A stretch of 59,938 bases of DNA from Acidaminococcus hominis (GCF_021044795.1 NZ_JAJNOP010000015.1), one strand, 5' to 3'; numbered from the stretch's first letter, positions 50,824-59,729 are shown. Translations and numbers: made by a program. Notes: generated from the letters alone by a model not told the origin.

Positions 50824-50868
50824 CAAAAAGCCGACCAAAAGAAGAGTCCTTCATTCTATGGTCAGCCT
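50824..50868 (-). terminator. Terminator inside the leader of DUF3870-SHMT
   Basis: Ten-pair stem (50828-50837 with 50859-50868, two wobble pairs) followed on the minus strand by five Ts, located between the promoter (50923-50951) and the start codon at 50786. A second hairpin, TTTCAGG/CCTGAAA (50881-50901), lies upstream in the same leader. This is the layout of transcription attenuation; the ligand or signal is unknown. Confidence 0.7.
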
Positions 50869-50922
50869 AAAATACGTTGATTTCAGGAGGTCATCCTGAA
50901 ACCCATATGTTCGACTGGAATC

Positions 50923-50951
50923 AGCATACCATACCTGAAGAAAGATGTCAA
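50923..50951 (-). promoter_or_regulatory. Strong promoter of DUF3870-SHMT
   Basis: Minus-strand TTGACA (50946-50951), 17-bp spacer, TATGCT (50923-50928). Gives a leader of about 130 nt. Confidence 0.75.
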
Positions 50952-51008
50952 CGGATTTTACAGTATACTGTATGCATTCAGATAATAGCACGTTTTCAGA
51001 AATCTTTA

Positions 51009-51037
51009 TTGCTTTTTATTCCCTTTTGTGCTACGAT
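51009..51037 (+). promoter_or_regulatory. Promoter of gltS
   Basis: TTGCTT (51009-51014), 17-bp spacer, TACGAT (51032-51037). Start of transcription expected near 51044, divergent from the DUF3870 promoter. Confidence 0.65.
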
Positions 51038-51043
51038 GTTCCC

Positions 51044-51199
51044 AATTAAGGGGCAGGCAAGATTCCTGCCCAAACAGAACATATTCCTTATGTTCGCGGA
51101 AACAGCTGCCCTGTTTCCATCCGGCGATAAGGTCTGAATGCAGTACACAGTGGTGTGCTGGTTCAGGCCTTTTTTTATTCCAAGAAAGAAGGGGAACGT
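51044..51199 (+). promoter_or_regulatory. Structured gltS leader ending in a terminator
   Basis: Three short perfect hairpins follow one another (51051-51071, 51077-51095, 51098-51118). Then comes a long terminator: outer stem GGTCTGAA/TTCAGGCC (51131-51138 with 51162-51169), inner CAG-ACAC/GTGT-CTG, and a 7-T run (51170-51176), only 23 bp before the gltS start. No plus-strand gene ends upstream, so the terminator must act on gltS itself. It looks like a riboswitch or attenuator of a class I do not recognise. Confidence 0.7.
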
Positions 51200-52399
51200 A
51201 TGAAACTGGCATTCAACCTGTACCAATCCATGTGCCTGGCAGTCGTGGTCTTTTACCTGGGCGCCTTTCTGAAAAAGCGCGTGAAGCTTTTCCAAACCTA
51301 CTGCATTCCCAGCCCGGTGATCGGCGGCATTATTTTCGCTGTGGTCAACCTGCTGCTGTACGAAGGACACATCCTGGATCTGACCCTGGACACCACCCTG
51401 CAAAGCGTCTTTATGAACATCTTCTTTACCAGCGTGGGCTTTACCGCCGGGTTTGGCATGCTGAAAAAAGGCGGCAAGACCCTGATCATCTTTATGGTCT
51501 GTGTGGCTCTCCTGATTACCATCCAAAATGCTACAGGCGCCCTGCTCTGCTCCCTGTTCGGTCTGAACCCGCTCCTGGGACTTTCCCTGGGTTCCCTGCC
51601 CCTCACCGGCGGCCACGGCACCTCTGCCGCCTTTGGTCCCCTGCTGGAACAAATGGGGGTGGATAATGCCCTGACTGTCGCCATTGCTGCAGCCACCTAC
51701 GGTCTGGTAGCCGGCAACGTCATCGGCAACCCCCTGGCCCGGAAACGGATTTTGCAGCTGCACCTGAAGAGCACCGACGCCCAGAATGTAGATACGGACG
51801 CTGTCGCTGAGCTGCGCCGGAACACGGAAATTACCCAAAAACTGGATCCGGAACGGGGCACCTGGGGCCTGTCCTTGATTTTTGTAGCCATGGGCTTGGG
51901 CACCTTGGTCAGTATGGCCCTGGATGCCGTCCACATTACCATGGCAACCTACGTAGGCGCCATGATCATCGGCATCATTATCCGCAATGGCTGTGATGCC
52001 AAGGGCCTTGAAGTACCCATCCAGGAAATCAGCACCATTGGCATCATCGGTCTGAACTTCTTCCTGGCGCTGGCCATGATGGGCATGAAGCTGTACCAGC
52101 TGGCGGGCCTGGCTACGCCCATGATTGTCATTCTTCTGGTGCAGACCCTGTTTACTGGTCTGTTCGTCTATTTCATTACCTTCAATCTCTGCGGCCGGGA
52201 TTACGATGCGGCCGTGCTGGCGGCGGGCCACTGCGGTTTCGGCATGGGTGCCACCCCCAACGCCATGGCCAACATGGACTCCCTGACCCAGGTGTATGGG
52301 CCTTCGGAAAAAGCCTACCTGATTATCCCCGTCTGCGGCGGGTTCTTTACGGATATTGTCAACTCGCTTCTGATTACAGCCTTCATGAACCTGCTGTAA
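51200..52399 (+). CDS. gltS: Sodium/glutamate symporter
   Basis: 399 aa from ATG 51200 (AAGGGG upstream). GltS family, about ten helices in two repeats with reentrant loops: LPLTGGHGTSAAFGPLL (about 134-150) and ILAAGHCGFG-type VLAAGHCGFGMGATPNAMAN (about 340-359). Imports glutamate with Na+, which suits an organism whose pump builds a Na+ gradient from glutamate. Followed by folD at 43 bp. Confidence 0.92.
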   Translation: MKLAFNLYQSMCLAVVVFYLGAFLKKRVKLFQTYCIPSPVIGGIIFAVVNLLLYEGHILDLTLDTTLQSVFMNIFFTSVGFTAGFGMLKKGGKTLIIFMVCVALLITIQNATGALLCSLFGLNPLLGLSLGSLPLTGGHGTSAAFGPLLEQMGVDNALTVAIAAATYGLVAGNVIGNPLARKRILQLHLKSTDAQNVDTDAVAELRRNTEITQKLDPERGTWGLSLIFVAMGLGTLVSMALDAVHITMATYVGAMIIGIIIRNGCDAKGLEVPIQEISTIGIIGLNFFLALAMMGMKLYQLAGLATPMIVILLVQTLFTGLFVYFITFNLCGRDYDAAVLAAGHCGFGMGATPNAMANMDSLTQVYGPSEKAYLIIPVCGGFFTDIVNSLLITAFMNLL

Positions 52400-52442
52400 C
52401 CACCCATTTTACCTTGCATCCCATCAGAAAAGGAGTAATACT

Positions 52443-53297
52443 ATGGCACAAATCTTGTCTGGAAAAGAAGTGGCTGCCCAGCTGACAGCCCATTTAACGG
52501 AAGAAGTGGAGAAACTGAAACAGCAGGGTATCGTGCCCAAACTGGCCCTGGTCCGGATTGGGGAACACCTGAGCGACGTGCGCTACGAAAAAAGCGCCAA
52601 GAACCGCTGCGCCAAGATTGGTATTGCCACGGAAAGCTACGTGCTCCCGCCGGAGGCTTCCCAGGACCAGCTGGTGGCCGTCATCCGCCAGATCAACAAC
52701 GACGCCTCTATCCACGGCTGCCTGATTTTCCGGCCTTTCCCGCCCAGCTTTGACGATGCCTATGTACGGTCCTGCCTGGATCCCAGAAAAGACGTGGACG
52801 GCATTACGGATACGTCCCTGTCCGGTTTGTTCACCGGCTCCTTTACAGGCTTCACCCCCTGCACGGCAGCTGCCTGCATGCATATCCTGGATACCTACCG
52901 CATCCCCGTTACCGGCAAGGATGTGGTGGTCATCGGTGCCAGCCTGGTGATTGGCCGGCCCGTAGCCATGGAATTTCTCAAACGGGAAGCCACCGTGTCC
53001 ATTTGCCACATCAAGACCAAGGACGTGAAACACTACTGCCAGCAGGCCGATATTATCGTGGCAGCTGCCGGCCATGCCGGTCTGGTAACCCGGGATATGG
53101 TCAAACCCGGCCAGGTCATCATCGACGTGGGCATTAACGCCACGCCCCAGGGCACCCTGTGCGGAGATGTGGACTTTGCCGCCGTCAGCCCTGTGGTGGC
53201 AGCCATTACCCCGGTACCAGGAGGCGTAGGCTCGGTAACCACCTCCGTACTGGCCAGCCACGTAATCCGGGCAGCCCAGCTCCAAACCCAAAAATAA
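52443..53297 (+). CDS. folD: Divergent FolD: methylene-THF dehydrogenase, cyclohydrolase activity doubtful
   Basis: 284 aa, two-domain FolD fold with KDVDG (116-120), T-P-C-T-A-A-A-C, G-A-S-L-V-I-G-R-P (in place of GRSxxVGxP), ATVSICHIKTKD and PVPGGVGSVTT. The catalytic Tyr is kept (Tyr48), but the lysine four residues on is Ala52, and the usual V-Q-L-P-L-P reads I-F-R-P-F-P (95-100), removing the active-site Gln. I recall a clostridial FolD subgroup with these changes. With a separate FchA in the next operon, this protein may be dehydrogenase-only. AAGGAG precedes the ATG. Confidence 0.88.
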   Translation: MAQILSGKEVAAQLTAHLTEEVEKLKQQGIVPKLALVRIGEHLSDVRYEKSAKNRCAKIGIATESYVLPPEASQDQLVAVIRQINNDASIHGCLIFRPFPPSFDDAYVRSCLDPRKDVDGITDTSLSGLFTGSFTGFTPCTAAACMHILDTYRIPVTGKDVVVIGASLVIGRPVAMEFLKREATVSICHIKTKDVKHYCQQADIIVAAAGHAGLVTRDMVKPGQVIIDVGINATPQGTLCGDVDFAAVSPVVAAITPVPGGVGSVTTSVLASHVIRAAQLQTQK

Positions 53298-53316
53298 TCT
53301 TGTTTTTCCTTATTTT

Positions 53317-53345
53317 AGGAGACGCCCTGCGCCTCCTATTTTTTT
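53317..53345 (+). terminator. Terminator after folD
   Basis: Stem AGGAG-CGC/GCG-CTCCT (53317-53337) followed by a T-rich run (53338-53345). Confidence 0.85.
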
Positions 53346-53395
53346 GCTGCCCCAGTGAACCTCCCAAAAATATAGTCTTTCTATTCTGAACATGT

Positions 53396-53401
53396 TATAA
53401 T
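53396..53401 (+). promoter_or_regulatory. Candidate -10 of the unknown 551-aa gene
   Basis: Extended -10 (TG-T-TATAAT) about 49 bp before the start codon; the -35 is weak, as is usual for extended promoters. Confidence 0.5.
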
Positions 53402-53449
53402 AGTTTTCTGTGAATCGGAGCCCCAGAGCTCCAGAACTAGGAGGCCACT

Positions 53450-55105
53450 ATGAATCCAATGACCAATTCCAACAGCATTTCTTTTCCTGCGTATCCCTTC
53501 AGCCACAGCGGAGACAGTACTCCAGCCTGGACCCAAGGCACGGGAATTTTCGACTATGTAAAAGAAAATATTGACGCAGAAGGCTTTTTCACCAAGGAGA
53601 TTCTGCCGGACAAACCCGCTGCAACCGGCGAGTTGGACTTCCAGCCGATGCTGGGTTCCTTCGATCCCTATCTGATGTCCGACCTTTCTGCAGACTCAAC
53701 CCAGCAGCGGGAAATCCGTGCAGAAAACTTTTCCCGCCAGATACACACGGTACTCCAGGCATTTCTGGAAGACCCTACCCCAGTGCACGCAGCCGACTTT
53801 TACATGAAAGCGGCCACCCTGCCCTGCATTCTCTATTACGATACCGTTATAGAAACCCTGAGCCAGGAGCCCATTCCCGCCTGTCTGAAGGATTTGACCC
53901 AGGAATGGCTGTACAAGGCCGTCAACCGGGAAGCCGTCAAACTGGCCATTGTCATTACCGGGCTCTGCCTGCTAAATGAGGATAACCTGACCCTCTGCTG
54001 GCAGCTAAAAAAGGATCTTTTGCTCTTGGCCCGCTGTGAAGAATTTACCTGTTTCGTGGTCTACGCCCTAAAGCTCAGCCACCAACTGGAAAATTCCGAC
54101 CTGTGGGACCTGATGACCCATACCAGAGGCTGGGGCCGGCTGGGAGCCATTGAGGCCTGCGAGTTCAACCTAATCAAGGAACGGAAATGGCTGCTCCACA
54201 ATGCCTTTTTGCAAACCATCGATTATCCGGCCATGGCCCTGATGGTCTTCAACAAGCTGAATATCATGGACCTATTGGATCATGAGCATTTGCAAGAGGA
54301 CACCTTCCAAGACCTGACCACCCTGATTCTCCACTACTTAATCTATTTGACCGAGGAACCTGAGGGACCCAAAGCCAACATCGACCTGTGGGAGCTGCTG
54401 GAAGCATACCTCCATCATGCAGAAGAACACCACACGGACCTTGTCACCGCCTCCGGCCTGACCAACCTGCGGGAATATCTGAAGCAATGGACGGAAAACC
54501 AGTACTGGGATTATCTCACCAGCAACCAGCTCCACCTGCTGATTGGCAAAATCGAGACCCTGCTCCTGTCCACCGATTGGCTGCCCCAAATCAAAGCCCA
54601 CCTGCTGGACAAAGACGGCAATGCCAATTTGGACACCATCCATATGGGCTTTGCCCTGGGGCTGGACCTGCACAAGGAGCTCTGGGCCATCCTGAAAAAA
54701 GATCCTCTGCAAACGGAATTGTATGGCTTTCTCCTGGACCCCAAACACAAAAGAATGGCCGGCATGGCAGCCAAATTTGCTTCTGCCCATGCTGACCTAT
54801 ATTTGGAACAGGAAGAGCCCTGCCTGCCCCTGCTGGATACCCTGCAATATTTCCCAGGGACCTGCGGCGACCTGGTGGAAAAAGCGTTGGTTTCCATCTA
54901 CGATTCCTGCCGTTCCCTGGCCCTGCAGGTCCTGGAGGCCTGGCCGGAAAGTACCTGGCCAAAGGATGCCCAATTGGCACTGCAAAAGGCCCGGACCATG
55001 ACCACCAGCCCCCTGCAAAAGCTGCAGATTGATGTGCTGCTGAAAAAACGGACTATGGAATATCAAGATTTTCTGGATGTCATCAGGGAATCCAAAAATA
55101 AGTAG
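53450..55105 (+). CDS. Unknown 551-aa all-helical protein
   Basis: 551 aa with AGGAGG before the ATG; the fourth codon is also Met. No signal peptide or membrane helix. From about residue 90 to the end it is a succession of amphipathic helices rich in Leu, Trp and acidic residues, suggesting HEAT- or ARM-like solenoid repeats. The first 80 residues are less helical and contain GTGIFDYVKENIDAEGFF. I do not recognise the family. It has its own promoter, and terminators on both sides make it a single-gene unit. Codon use looks like its neighbours, so recent transfer is not indicated. Confidence 0.8.
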   Translation: MNPMTNSNSISFPAYPFSHSGDSTPAWTQGTGIFDYVKENIDAEGFFTKEILPDKPAATGELDFQPMLGSFDPYLMSDLSADSTQQREIRAENFSRQIHTVLQAFLEDPTPVHAADFYMKAATLPCILYYDTVIETLSQEPIPACLKDLTQEWLYKAVNREAVKLAIVITGLCLLNEDNLTLCWQLKKDLLLLARCEEFTCFVVYALKLSHQLENSDLWDLMTHTRGWGRLGAIEACEFNLIKERKWLLHNAFLQTIDYPAMALMVFNKLNIMDLLDHEHLQEDTFQDLTTLILHYLIYLTEEPEGPKANIDLWELLEAYLHHAEEHHTDLVTASGLTNLREYLKQWTENQYWDYLTSNQLHLLIGKIETLLLSTDWLPQIKAHLLDKDGNANLDTIHMGFALGLDLHKELWAILKKDPLQTELYGFLLDPKHKRMAGMAAKFASAHADLYLEQEEPCLPLLDTLQYFPGTCGDLVEKALVSIYDSCRSLALQVLEAWPESTWPKDAQLALQKARTMTTSPLQKLQIDVLLKKRTMEYQDFLDVIRESKNK

Positions 55106-55110
55106 CTATA

Positions 55111-55147
55111 AAAAAAGCCTGGGAGAGCTAAGCTCCCAGGCTTTTTT
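55111..55147. terminator. Bidirectional terminator between convergent genes
   Basis: AAAAAAGCCTGGGAG/CTCCCAGGCTTTTTT, a 15-bp perfect stem (55111-55125 with 55133-55147) serving the unknown gene on the plus strand and the alcohol dehydrogenase on the minus strand. Confidence 0.92.
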
Positions 55148-55166
55148 GTGCGTTTTGCAGCCCCTC

Positions 55167-56384
55167 TTAGAAATCTACTTCCAGGTCGTAGTAGCAGGCC
55201 TTCAGCAGTTTTTCCATATCTTCCTGGCTGGGCTGACGGGGGTTGGATCCGGTGCAGGCATCCCCAATGGCTTCTGCCGCAATCTTGGGCAGTCTTTCCA
55301 GGAACACATTTTCCGGTACAAACCCTTCTTCCGCAGGCAGGGAATCCTTGCCATAGAATTTGATGGCATGGGGGATGTTCAGTTTGGTCTGCATATCCCG
55401 AATCCAGGCAATGAGTTTGGCCACCTTTTCTTCATCGGTATTGCCGCCCAGTTTCATATAGTCCACAATGACCCCGTAGCGCTTCAGGGCTTCCGGATTC
55501 TTGGCGTTGTAGGCAATGACCTTGGGCAGGTACATGGCGTTGGCAGCCCCATGAATCAGGTGGGCACCGTAGTCGGCAAAGGCAGCCCCGGTCTTATGGG
55601 CCATGGAATGGACAATCCCCAGCAGGGCATTGGAGAAGGCCATGCCGGCCAGGCACTGGGCAACGTGCATGTTGTCCCGGGCTTCCATATCCCCGTTGTA
55701 GGAGTTGGCCAAATCCCGTTCAATCATTTCAATGGCGTGGATGGCCAAAGGATCGGTGAAATCACAGTGGGCAGTGGATACGTAGGCTTCCACGGAGTGG
55801 GTGAAAGCGTCCATGCCCGTATGGGCTACCAGCTTCTTGGGCATGCCATGGGTCAGTTCCGGATCCACAATGGCAATATCCGGGGTAATTTCAAAGTCCG
55901 CAATGGGGTATTTGATGCCCTTTTTATAGTCGGTAATGATGGAGAAGGAAGTTACTTCCGTAGCCGTCCCAGAGGTAGAGGAAATGGCTACAAAGTGGGC
56001 TTTTCTGCGCAGTTTGGGCAGGCCGAACACCTTTCTCATTTCTTCAAAGGTGATTTCCGGATATTCGTACTTGATCCACATGGCCTTGGCTGCATCAATG
56101 GGAGAACCGCCGCCGATGGCCACAATCCAGTCCGGCTGGAATTCTTCCATAACCTTGGCACCTTTCAGTACCGTTTCCACGGAAGGATCGGATTCTATCC
56201 CCTCATAGATCTTCACTTCCATGCCGGCTTCCTTCAGGTAAGCTTCGGCTTTCCCCAAGGAACCATTCCGTCTGGCAGAACCGCCGCCAGTGCAGATGAT
56301 GGCGCGTTTGCCCTCCAGGGTTTTCAGAACGTCCATGGCATCGTAGCCATGGTAAATATCTCTCGGCAAAGTAAATCTACTCAT
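55167..56384 (-). CDS. Iron-containing alcohol dehydrogenase
   Basis: 405 aa from ATG 56384; AAGGAGGA lies 7 nt upstream, and the ATG at 56402 lies before that site. Group III ADH: N-terminal Rossmann-like nucleotide domain with GGGSPIDAAKAM (about 93-104) and S-S-T-S-G-T-A-T-E-V-T, then a helical metal domain with Asp and three His in D-P-E-L..., DAFTHSVEAYVS, GIVHSMAHKTGAAFADYGAH. Such enzymes reduce aldehydes such as butyraldehyde or act on hydroxyacids. Substrate cannot be read from the sequence; butyrate-type fermentation makes an alcohol or aldehyde role plausible. Confidence 0.88.
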   Translation of the reverse strand: MSRFTLPRDIYHGYDAMDVLKTLEGKRAIICTGGGSARRNGSLGKAEAYLKEAGMEVKIYEGIESDPSVETVLKGAKVMEEFQPDWIVAIGGGSPIDAAKAMWIKYEYPEITFEEMRKVFGLPKLRRKAHFVAISSTSGTATEVTSFSIITDYKKGIKYPIADFEITPDIAIVDPELTHGMPKKLVAHTGMDAFTHSVEAYVSTAHCDFTDPLAIHAIEMIERDLANSYNGDMEARDNMHVAQCLAGMAFSNALLGIVHSMAHKTGAAFADYGAHLIHGAANAMYLPKVIAYNAKNPEALKRYGVIVDYMKLGGNTDEEKVAKLIAWIRDMQTKLNIPHAIKFYGKDSLPAEEGFVPENVFLERLPKIAAEAIGDACTGSNPRQPSQEDMEKLLKACYYDLEVDF

Positions 56385-56499
56385 ACGTTTGTCCTCCTTC
56401 ATGATACAGAAAGTTGATGATACAGACTATATTCGCCACCGCTTTATCAAATCCTTCCTGCGAGGTATACAGGTTTTCTATAATATGTATATTTTCAGT

Positions 56500-57672
56500 C
56501 TAATATTTCCGGCCATACCATTTCAGGTACAGCCCCAGCGCTGCCAAAATGTCCAAAGCCAGGAATACATACACCCCGCGAAAACTGGTTAAGGGAATCA
56601 AAGGACCTAGGATAAAGGGGCCAAATCCCGTTCCCAATTCGGACACGGCAATGTAGGTGGAAGAGGCGATTCCCAGCTTATGGGGCGGCAGCCCCCGAAC
56701 GGCAATAGCCCGGCCCAGGGTGGAAAAATTTCCGAAGCCAAAGCCAATAAAGACGGCGGACAGCAGCAGCATCCATTCCCAGCGGGCCTGGCTTAAAAGC
56801 AGCATCCCCAGGGAGAAAACCAAAAACGTGGGGATAATCACATAGGCGCCCTTCCTGTCGTACAGCCGGCCCATGGGCGGCCGGGAAACAATAATCAAGA
56901 TGGAATACACCAGGAAAAACAGGCTTCCAGCGTGAACCAGATGAATCACCTTCACATAGGATGCCAGGAAACTGCTGAGTCCGGAATAGGCAAAGTACAT
57001 TAAAATGCTGATATAAGAAATGGGCAGGGCGCTTTTCTCAAAGAGTCCGGAAATCCCCTTGCCAAAATCCTTCAGTTTGGAAGGATCCACCGTCAAATCC
57101 GGAATCTTGGCGGTCAGCAGAACCACAGCACTCAAGACTCCCAGTATCATACAAGCGTGGAGAATCATCTGGAAACTGTAGTTGGCGTACAGATACATCC
57201 CCAACATGGGTCCTACCGCCATAGCCAGGGTGGTGCTCAGGGAAAAGAAACTGAGCCCTTCCCCCTGCCGTTCCGGAGGCAAAAGATTTACCACGATGGT
57301 TGCAATGGCCGAGGTGGATACCCCCAGCCCCAGGCCGTGCAGCAGCCGCAGGGTAATAAAAAACGGAGCGTTGGTCACAAAATAGTACAGGGGTACCACC
57401 AGGATGTAGAACAGACTCCCCCAGACCATCATCCGCTTCTTCCCCAGTTGTTCTATGTAGCGGCCGGTAAACAGCCGGGCCACCATGGCTGACAGCAGGA
57501 AGCAGCCTGCGGCAATCCCCGCCAGCCAGGGTGCTCCTCCCAAAATATCCATGGTGTAGGCTGCCGCCACCATCATTTGCAGATAAAAAATCCCGTACAG
57601 CAAAAAATTCAGTGCAGACAAAGCCATAAAGGGCCTTGTCATATAACTGGGTCTCCCCTTTTCATGTTCCAT
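56500..57672 (-). CDS. Major facilitator superfamily transporter
   Basis: 390 aa from ATG 57672 (GGAGG 7-8 nt upstream). Twelve predicted helices. The loop 2-3 MFS signature appears as G-R-Y-I-E-Q-L-G-K-K-R-M (about 69-80) and its second-half counterpart as G-R-L-Y-D-R-K-G-A-Y (about 265-274). Resembles drug or small-molecule exporters of the DHA1 type; substrate unknown. Separate from the neighbouring genes. Confidence 0.85.
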   Translation of the reverse strand: MEHEKGRPSYMTRPFMALSALNFLLYGIFYLQMMVAAAYTMDILGGAPWLAGIAAGCFLLSAMVARLFTGRYIEQLGKKRMMVWGSLFYILVVPLYYFVTNAPFFITLRLLHGLGLGVSTSAIATIVVNLLPPERQGEGLSFFSLSTTLAMAVGPMLGMYLYANYSFQMILHACMILGVLSAVVLLTAKIPDLTVDPSKLKDFGKGISGLFEKSALPISYISILMYFAYSGLSSFLASYVKVIHLVHAGSLFFLVYSILIIVSRPPMGRLYDRKGAYVIIPTFLVFSLGMLLLSQARWEWMLLLSAVFIGFGFGNFSTLGRAIAVRGLPPHKLGIASSTYIAVSELGTGFGPFILGPLIPLTSFRGVYVFLALDILAALGLYLKWYGRKY

Positions 57673-57756
57673 ACCATTTCCTCCTTCAGCTAAACACCCT
57701 CTTACAATTATTATAAAGAAATGCCCTGAAAGAAACAATCTGAATTTTCTTAGCGA

Positions 57757-57792
57757 AAAAAAACACCCTGAACAGGAAATCCTGTCCAGGGT
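57757..57792 (-). terminator. Terminator after ftsH
   Basis: ACCCTG-ACAGG/CCTGT-CAGGGT stem (57765-57776 with 57781-57792) followed on the minus strand by a run of Ts, 12 bp past the ftsH stop. Confidence 0.9.
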
Positions 57793-57803
57793 ACGGTTCT
57801 TGC

Positions 57804-59681
57804 TTAGCTTTCTGTTGTGGCGGTGGTATCCACCGTTTCTGCTTCTGCCGGAGCATCCGGGTTGTTGCCGTTTAAGATGGCCATGAACTCGTCCCCGGTA
57901 ATGGTTTCTTTCTTCAGCAGGTACTGGGCCAGCTCGTCCATTTTGGCCCGCCGGCTTTCCAGGATTTCCCGGGCTTCCTTATGGGCCTTCTTCACCAGCT
58001 GGAACACGGCTTCGTCAATCTTGGCTGCGGTTTCCGGTGCGCAGGCCAGGGAGGTATCCCCGCTAAGATAGGCACTATTCACGGATTCCAGGGCAACCAT
58101 ATCGAACTCATCCGTCATGCCAAACCGGGTAATCATGGCCCGGGCCAGCTTGGTGGCCTGCTCAATATCGTTGGAGGCGCCGCTGGTTACCAGGTTGAAC
58201 ACCACTTCTTCGGCGGACCGGCCGCCGGTCAGGGTAACAATCTTTTCGTACAATTCCTTCCGGCTCATGAGCACCTTTTCCTGGGTATCCACCTGCATGG
58301 TATAGCCCAGGGCTCCGGAAGTACGGGGGATAATGGTAATCTTGTGAACGGGGGCAGAATTTTTCTGGGAAGCTGCCACCAGGGCGTGGCCGATTTCGTG
58401 GTAGGCAATCACGTTCTTTTCGTCCTGGGAAATCACCGCACCCTTTCTCTGGGCCCCGGCAATAACCACTTCCACGGATTCTTCCAGGTCCTCCTGGGTC
58501 ACTTCCGTCCGGCCCATCCGCACCGCCCTAAGGGCGGCTTCGTTGACAATGTTAGCCAGTTCAGCACCGGAGGCCCCGCTGGTAGCCAGAGCCACCGTGT
58601 GGAAGTCCACCTGGGGATCCATGCGTACATCGTGGGAATGGACCTTCAAAATAGCTTCCCGGCCCTGGAGGTCCGGCAATTCTACCGGTACCCGCCGGTC
58701 AAAACGCCCCGGCCGCAATAGCGCCTTATCCAGCACTTCCGGCCGGTTGGTGGCGGCCAAAATGATGACGCCCTTGCTGCCGTCAAACCCATCCATTTCG
58801 GAAAGCAGCTGGTTCAGGGTCTGTTCCCGTTCATCATTGCTGCCAAATTGGCCGCTGTCACGCTTTTTGCCGATGGCATCAATTTCATCAATGAACACAA
58901 TACAGGGAGCCTTTTCCTGGGCCTGCTTAAACAGGTCCCGAACCCGGGCGGCGCCCATGCCCACAAACATTTCAATGAACTCGGAGCCGGAAATGGAGAA
59001 GAACGGTACCTTGGCTTCCCCAGCTACGGCCTTGGCCAAAAGGGTCTTACCAGTCCCAGGAGGTCCTACCAGCAATACGCCCTTGGGCATCACCGCACCA
59101 ATGGCCGTGTACCGGGAGGGATTATGCAGGTAGTTGACGATTTCCTGGAGGGCTTCCTTGGCCTCGTCCTGGCCAGCCACATCCTTGAAGGTGGTGCCGG
59201 TCTGGGCTTCGATATACACCTTGGCGTTGCTTTTGCCAAAGCTCATCATATTGCCCCCGCCCATTTTGGGGCCCAAATACCGCATAATCAGCTGGCCGAT
59301 TACCATGAAAATCAGGAAGGGCAAAATCCAGTTGTTGAAGAACCGGGTAATGGGAGATTCTTCCTTAGGAATCACCTGGGAGAACTCCACCTTGGCCTTC
59401 ACCAGCCGGCTCACCAGTTCCGGGTCGTCCACCCGGCCGGTAACGTAAATCTGTTCTTTTCCGTCCTGATTGCACAGCAGGGCAATCCTGTCCTTGGTGA
59501 TTTCCACCTTGGAGGCCTTTCCCTCGTCCACCATGCTCAGAAAATTGGTATAGCTGACCTCATGCACCTGGGGTTTAAAAAACAGCGGGGTGATGATGGT
59601 ATTGATGATCAGGATGATCAAGATGGCAGCAATATAATAATATTGCTTGCTTTTATTGGGGTTGCGGTCGGATTCATTCAT
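57804..59681 (-). CDS. ftsH: ATP-dependent zinc metalloprotease FtsH
   Basis: 625 aa from ATG 59681 (AAAGGA 10 nt upstream; the in-frame TTG at 59690 is too close to that site). Two membrane helices (about 13-31 and 108-126) flank a small extracytoplasmic domain, then the AAA module with Walker A VGPPGTGKTLLAKA, Walker B CIVFIDEIDAIGKKR and SRH N-R-P-E-V-L-D-K-A-L-L-R-P-G-R-F-D-R, then the protease with zinc motif H-E-I-G-H. Degrades damaged and regulatory membrane proteins. The C-terminal tail is acidic and Ala/Thr-rich. Confidence 0.97.
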   Translation of the reverse strand: MNESDRNPNKSKQYYYIAAILIILIINTIITPLFFKPQVHEVSYTNFLSMVDEGKASKVEITKDRIALLCNQDGKEQIYVTGRVDDPELVSRLVKAKVEFSQVIPKEESPITRFFNNWILPFLIFMVIGQLIMRYLGPKMGGGNMMSFGKSNAKVYIEAQTGTTFKDVAGQDEAKEALQEIVNYLHNPSRYTAIGAVMPKGVLLVGPPGTGKTLLAKAVAGEAKVPFFSISGSEFIEMFVGMGAARVRDLFKQAQEKAPCIVFIDEIDAIGKKRDSGQFGSNDEREQTLNQLLSEMDGFDGSKGVIILAATNRPEVLDKALLRPGRFDRRVPVELPDLQGREAILKVHSHDVRMDPQVDFHTVALATSGASGAELANIVNEAALRAVRMGRTEVTQEDLEESVEVVIAGAQRKGAVISQDEKNVIAYHEIGHALVAASQKNSAPVHKITIIPRTSGALGYTMQVDTQEKVLMSRKELYEKIVTLTGGRSAEEVVFNLVTSGASNDIEQATKLARAMITRFGMTDEFDMVALESVNSAYLSGDTSLACAPETAAKIDEAVFQLVKKAHKEAREILESRRAKMDELAQYLLKKETITGDEFMAILNGNNPDAPAEAETVDTTATTES

Positions 59682-59729
59682 CGCAATCAATTCCTTTCTG
59701 CCTGGTAATAGGAAACTTTGATAAGTTTT

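Noticed and set aside
50787..50951. T-box or glycine riboswitch before the DUF3870-SHMT genes
   Set aside because: No T-box AGGGTGG-type sequence and no tandem glycine aptamer core; only a generic attenuator layout is supported.
50996..52231. 411-codon frame antisense to gltS, rich in Gln, His and Gly
   Set aside because: Composition is typical of the reverse complement of a membrane protein gene; gltS is certain.
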